From Neodontobutis hainanensis (Eukaryota; Chordata; Actinopteri; Gobiiformes; Odontobutidae), in the NCBI GenBank assembly GCA_024349245.1, contig JALDNG010000469.1, forward strand, positions 151,760 to 215,759: a DNA stretch of 64,000 bases, in the 5' to 3' direction. The translations under genes and the position numbers were made by a program. The notes beneath the pieces are model-generated. The model searched no databases and was not told the DNA's origin. It saw only the letters and a list, made by a program, of their open reading frames with translations. Positions 25,101 to 31,100 of the stretch are shown here, in pieces (the first letter of the stretch is position 1; each line of letters opens with the position of its first letter).

Positions 25101-28100
25101 TGTAAAAAAAAAAAAAAAAAAAAATAGTAACCTAACAAGCCAAACAGTCTGTTACACAGTACATAGTCTGTTCCATAAAACCATCTGGAAGGGCTTCCCA
25201 AGGACACAACAAAAGTATGAACTGTGGGGAGAGTGGGACTCGAACCACCTACATTCTGGTTGAAGGACAACCGCTCTACCTACTGAGCTACTGCCACACT
25301 ATGATCAATGAACAATAATCAGATCACAAATTCCAAAGGTTCACAATCTTTTTCTTGCCACTCTATCTCTGCCTCCCTTTAATGAGGCAGAGATAGAGTG
25401 GCAAGAAAAACATTGACAGTATTTATCTGTGTTTTTGCTGCCTACATTTTCAAATTTTTTCTCATTTCTTTTAGATGTTCCGCTGAATTGAAAGACATAT
25501 TCAGCCCTAAATATACATCTTATAAGCAGCTTTTAAACTTCTGAAACATCATTTTACATGTAGGTGTAGACAAATGGGAGCGCTCCTTTTTGAGCATGTA
25601 GTTGTCTGTGAAGGTTCTCATTCATCTAGGTCATCTTGAAGGAAAGGTCAATGCAAAAGCATCTGGACTAGGTTTTCAAGGAGAAGATGTTTTGTCTCTA
25701 ATTCCAAGAGACCATTTCAATTCTGAATTCAACTGGCTTTTCCAGTGTTACAGCTGACTACTGGAGGCAAGGTGGGTTAAGTGTCTTGCCCAAGGACACA
25801 ACGTCAGTATGTGGGCGAGAGCGGGATGTTTATCATGAATTCATGTATAAATGAATGCAAAAATCTATGAATTTATGCATGACTCATGCATGAGTACATG
25901 CATAGGGTTATGGTTAGAATGAAAATATAATTAAAACATGATCATTCCTGGTGATTCATTATAGTTTAATGAGTCCCGCATGAATTAATGCACAAATTCA
26001 TGATAAAAAGTGCCCCTTACTCTAAAGTGTTACCCAAAATTCTAATATTGTCCCATGCCTCACACCTCGCTCTGTTTCATCATATCCAGATTTCAGTACT
26101 CTGAGACACATCATGTTGGCAGGGCGAAACCACTAAGCAGAGGTCCTCAACTAAAATTGGTTAACTTTCTTCACCTGAGGGTTCTGAAAAATTTAGTTAA
26201 AAAATGTGTTTAAATATGTTTATTTAAGTTACATCACATTTTATTCCATACCTACAGCTTTCTGAACATTGTGGAGATAAATGTAGGTATCCGCTGTCCT
26301 CTGTATTTTTTTCTTTGTTTTACATGACAAGGGATGTTTCACAGCTCACAAGATAAAAGAAAATGCTACAGAATCAAAAGAGGCTAGAGTTGATTAAAAG
26401 CCAGAATAAAACTGAATTTGACAGAAAGGATAAGGCTCAGAATATGTTTATTAACATCAGCCTGAAATCCTGCATATTATGTATTTATTGCTACTTTATA
26501 AATGTGTGAGAAATTTTAAAATACAATCAATTCAAAATATTTGTTAAAAAAATATGAAACAGGTGCAATCATAATTCATCTCTTCCTATTGTCATTCCTC
26601 TGAAGACAACAGGCACAAATAATTTTCTCATTAGTTGTTGCCAATAACTAAAATGTTATCGTTCAATTGCTCCAGGTTCATTTTTAACACGTTCAAAATC
26701 AGAATACAAAGAATTATTTCCTGTGTTTTCACAGTATGAACTAACATTTTAATGCTTATATCTTCCATAACAACATTTATAATTTCCACAGAAACTCACA
26801 CTAAGGCAGACTTATTTGTCACTCAACTCCCAAAACTCTTTCCCACATTTTCAGACTTTTTAAATCATCCAAATTAACATAATATTAGTCTTTTTAAACC
26901 TGACACAATATATGTCCAGTGCTATTTCAGTTCTGGATTCATTATGAGATTATAACATTATCCACAATGTGCTTGTAATTTTGGAAAATGTCTTGCGGTC
27001 CTGATCAAACACTCTTGAGGTCTGGACTCGACCTGGACCCCTGCAGTAAGCAGGGGGTTGGGACAGTAAGCACAATGCATATACATTTTTTTTTTGTGTG
27101 TGTAGCTAAACAGGTATGAGGGTGTAAATATGCATTGTGAATGTGCATTTGATATGTGTTGGGTTAGGTTTAGGTTAGCACAGTAGTGCTCACAATCAAG
27201 GCAGTAAGTGGGCAGTCTGCAAATTCTGCTCACCCACATTTGAATGCTGCTGAAAACAATCCTACTAGACAACATTCTGTAAAGTATTAGTCACCTAAGA
27301 AATAGCACCACACCTTTTCTTTGGTTTGTCTGACAGAGCAAGATTTTCAGAGAGCTCACTACAGCTACTTCACATTCACTTGTGACAACACAAGTCCAAG
27401 TCAAGTCCCAGAACTTAACAGTACACCCAGTTAAGGCAGCTTTAACAAATGTCTACAGCTACATTCACAGAGAGTTGTTTATTCACATAGGGCTAATATC
27501 AATAGCAGGTCTTGTTGTGAATTGTGTTTGTTTTGTTACAGTGCAATAATAAAATGTCAAGTGTCTGAGTGGGACTTACCTGGGTGGCAGACCTTCTAGA
27601 GCCTTGTTGAGACATTCTGGAGTGTTGTCTGTGTCTGCGGTGGACAGAGGCCCATCTGGAGTGTCTGCTTTGGTCTCTCCATCATACTCTCCTTCTGTGT
27701 CGCCCTGCAGCCCGTCATCTCCATCAGCTTCCTGCTGGACACACACTGTGTTCAGGTATAAGGACACTCGTGAGACTCACTGAACTAAACACTGCAGCTC
27801 TGTGGAGTACCACGATATTATTATGGCGCTTATATTATTATAATATTATTATTATATTATCAACTTTATTTATTTTACTCTATATTGACATTGTGATTAT
27901 TTGTTACTCTTTAAATGTACATTTTTTAACTGTGATTTTTTTATCTACCAAAATCCTATTAATTATTTACATTTAGTTTCACTTTATACAAGAGGTATAT
28001 GAGGTTTAATGTACTATCTTTTGTAAGATCGCACATCTTTTTTTACACATCTTTTGTAATTACATTAATGCCCCACCTGTATCTTGATTATTACCTACAA

Positions 28101-31100
28101 ATTAACATTTTCTTCTGTGCATTGTTTTCAAACACCAGCAGTGGCAGGTCTATCCAGGTACAACTTTGCTTACGCTATCCAAATGTTAAGCACTGTCACT
28201 GTCTAAAAGTTTCTTCACACTTAATTTTAGCATTGTTAATGTTATACATTACAGCTGAGTCTCCTCTCAGCTGTAATAGCCCCACAACTCCAGCTCTGAA
28301 TGGACTTCCTGTTGGCTAATATTCCATTTAGCTGACCAAATCCCACAGCTGAAAAGCCAATGGAGTTTGAAAACGTAATAATAAAAAGTAAATAGGTGGA
28401 TAACTTTTCCGACCTGTTAAAAGAATCATTTGGTGCAAAATAGGGCTGAAATTTATCAAATAAATTGAGTAATTTGATTAACAAAATGCCTGATCCTAGT
28501 GTCAAGCGCCCGTTGCTTGAACATAATAGTGTAGGCTCCTGTTACGCTGTTTGTACTTGACTTTAAGCTGTTTGGTTAAGGTCTTCACATATTCCATTAA
28601 CTTTTGTTTCAACATGTGTCATTTTTCAGTTTGTCTCTTGGCATTATCACAAAGAGATGCATAAAAGATTATGTAATTCTCTTTAAGATTTCTATAGCTC
28701 TTATGCCCCTCTTCATGCCCAAACCACAGATGACGACCAGTCTTTGATTCAGAGGATCCTGGACACATTCTAAACAATTTTACTATATATAGCTCTGAAC
28801 ATGGCTAAACTGGTTGAGCCGAGCACTAGTGTGTGTGTGTGTTGTGTAAAGGACGCGGTCAGCTGCCAAGATTAATGAAGGTAACTCTAGAGACTAGCTC
28901 AGGGTTTATAATGAGGAAATACTGCCTGCACTTGAGCTGACCAGAAGCTCCGCATTAGCTTTTGTCTCCTCGCTGTGGGCAAAAAAAGACACTTAACCCA
29001 CCTTGCTTCAAGTGGTGTTCCAGCTATAATACTGGTGAATGGAAGTGTAAGACGCTTTGGACAAAAGCATCTGCTAAATGACTAAATGTAAAATGTAATA
29101 TGGATTGACAGGCTTGTTTTAGAGTTTTAGTTTACTCCGTTTAAAATGCTTCTGGTATTTATTTAGTACAAAGCATCAAATGTTGCTGCTCTTTCTGCAG
29201 TGAGATGAGCCGACAGGAGCTGACCTAGAGCTATAGCTCACAGACACAGAGAACACAGAGCAACATGCTCACGTGCTGGCAGACAAGTCAGATGAAATGA
29301 AGCTAGAGGGCGATATATTCTGCTGGTTGGTCTGTTTTAAAGTTGTTTACAAAGCAGCCTGTTGTAGCAGCGAGGTAAAGGAAAGCCAACTTTATGAGCA
29401 CAAGTTTGTCAGTGTTTCACAAACTCCTCCTTCTGAGCGTTACCATGGAGACTCTGTCCAGCTTTTACTCACCAATATGATCTCTAGCCTTTTAGGGGAG
29501 CTTTGATAATAAACTGTTGTATTACTACTGTAGTTTTATTAATTCAAATTGAACACATAGGCTAAATGCCAAACCCTAGGATGTTAAATGAAGGTAGAAC
29601 TATAAAAAAGTATCATCACAAACATAATATAAAAGTAGAATATTAAAATACCCCTTATCCTTCTAGATATTTTAGGTCCACAGTTAAGCTTAACAAGCAG
29701 GGAAAATAAAAGAGTTTAAAATGCATTCAATCTCTGCAGAATATGTGTTAGACGAGTTATTACTTTTACCTCTCCCTGCCCCCATCCCCCTATAACAGAT
29801 CATATGACCTTTGACCACCACGCCAAGGCACTTGGCCCAGAGGAAACACTGCAAATTGTTTTTAACATTGCAACAATATTGTTTATCGCATTCCCTTAAA
29901 ACATTTCATGTGCTTAATAAAGACAATAAAAATAATAATAATAAAAATAATAAAAACAATATATGTATTGTTTATTGTGTTTTATAATACTTAATACTAT
30001 AAAACAATAGATAAATCAAAAGAATTATTGATAGAAAAAGAATTGTTAGTTGCAGCTTCAAACCTGAGGCCCACCAATCTGATACCAGGACTTCACAGCC
30101 CGATTCTCAAATCAGTGCTGTACATGGATTAGGCTATGTGTAAGACCGTTGTTTACTTCCTCAGGAGTTACCCGTTTGGGCTGCAGTGTGACTGTGTGCT
30201 GGGCTACTACATTATTCAGTGAGGAGTGACCTTCACTACTGTGAACAGGTTGAATAGTGAAAGTGTATGAAAAGCCGTTTGAGTATTTATTATGATATTG
30301 TTGATATCAGCTTTAATTTTCTTTACTTGTAACTAGTTCCACTAGTGGTGTATAATTTTGTCATGTAGTGAACTACTAAGGACAAAAATGCTTACTACTA
30401 GTACTAGTCAGAATCAGAATCAGAAAAGGTTTATTGCTATTGTTGTTGAACCAGATTCACAAACTAGGAACTTGCTTCGGCGATAAGGTGCTACATGAAG
30501 GGCCTGCATAAAATATAAAATAAAACACAATATAATTAAAATATACAGACTAAAAACTTAAATATATACACACAATTTACAGTTGTTGGATATGGTGCAA
30601 AATTTGCAGTGCAATGGATAGTTCATGATATTATGTGCTTATTAAAGTGACCAGTGTTATGACGTGTTAAAGTGACAAGTATAACACTTGTCACTTTAAC
30701 ATCATAACACTGGTCACTGGTCAAGTGTTAATGAGGCCAATGGCGGAGGGAAAGAAACTGTTCTTATGGCGGGAGGTTCTGGTCCGAATGGACCGTAACC
30801 TCCTGCCTGAGGGGAGTGACTCAAATAGTCCATGGTGAGAAGGGTTGGCTTTGATTCGACCTGCTCGTCCCAAAGTCCTAGAGACGTACAGGTCCTGGAG
30901 AGATGGAAGGCTGCAGCCGATCACCTTCTCTGCTGAGTGCACAATGCGCTGCAGTCTTTTTCTGTCCCTGTGTCTCCAATGTACCACGGTGATGGAGGAG
31001 GTGAGGATGGACTCAATGATGGCCGTGTATAACTGCACCATCATCAGCACTGGCAGCTTGGCTTTCCTCAGCTGCTGCAGAAAGTACATCCTCTGCTGGG

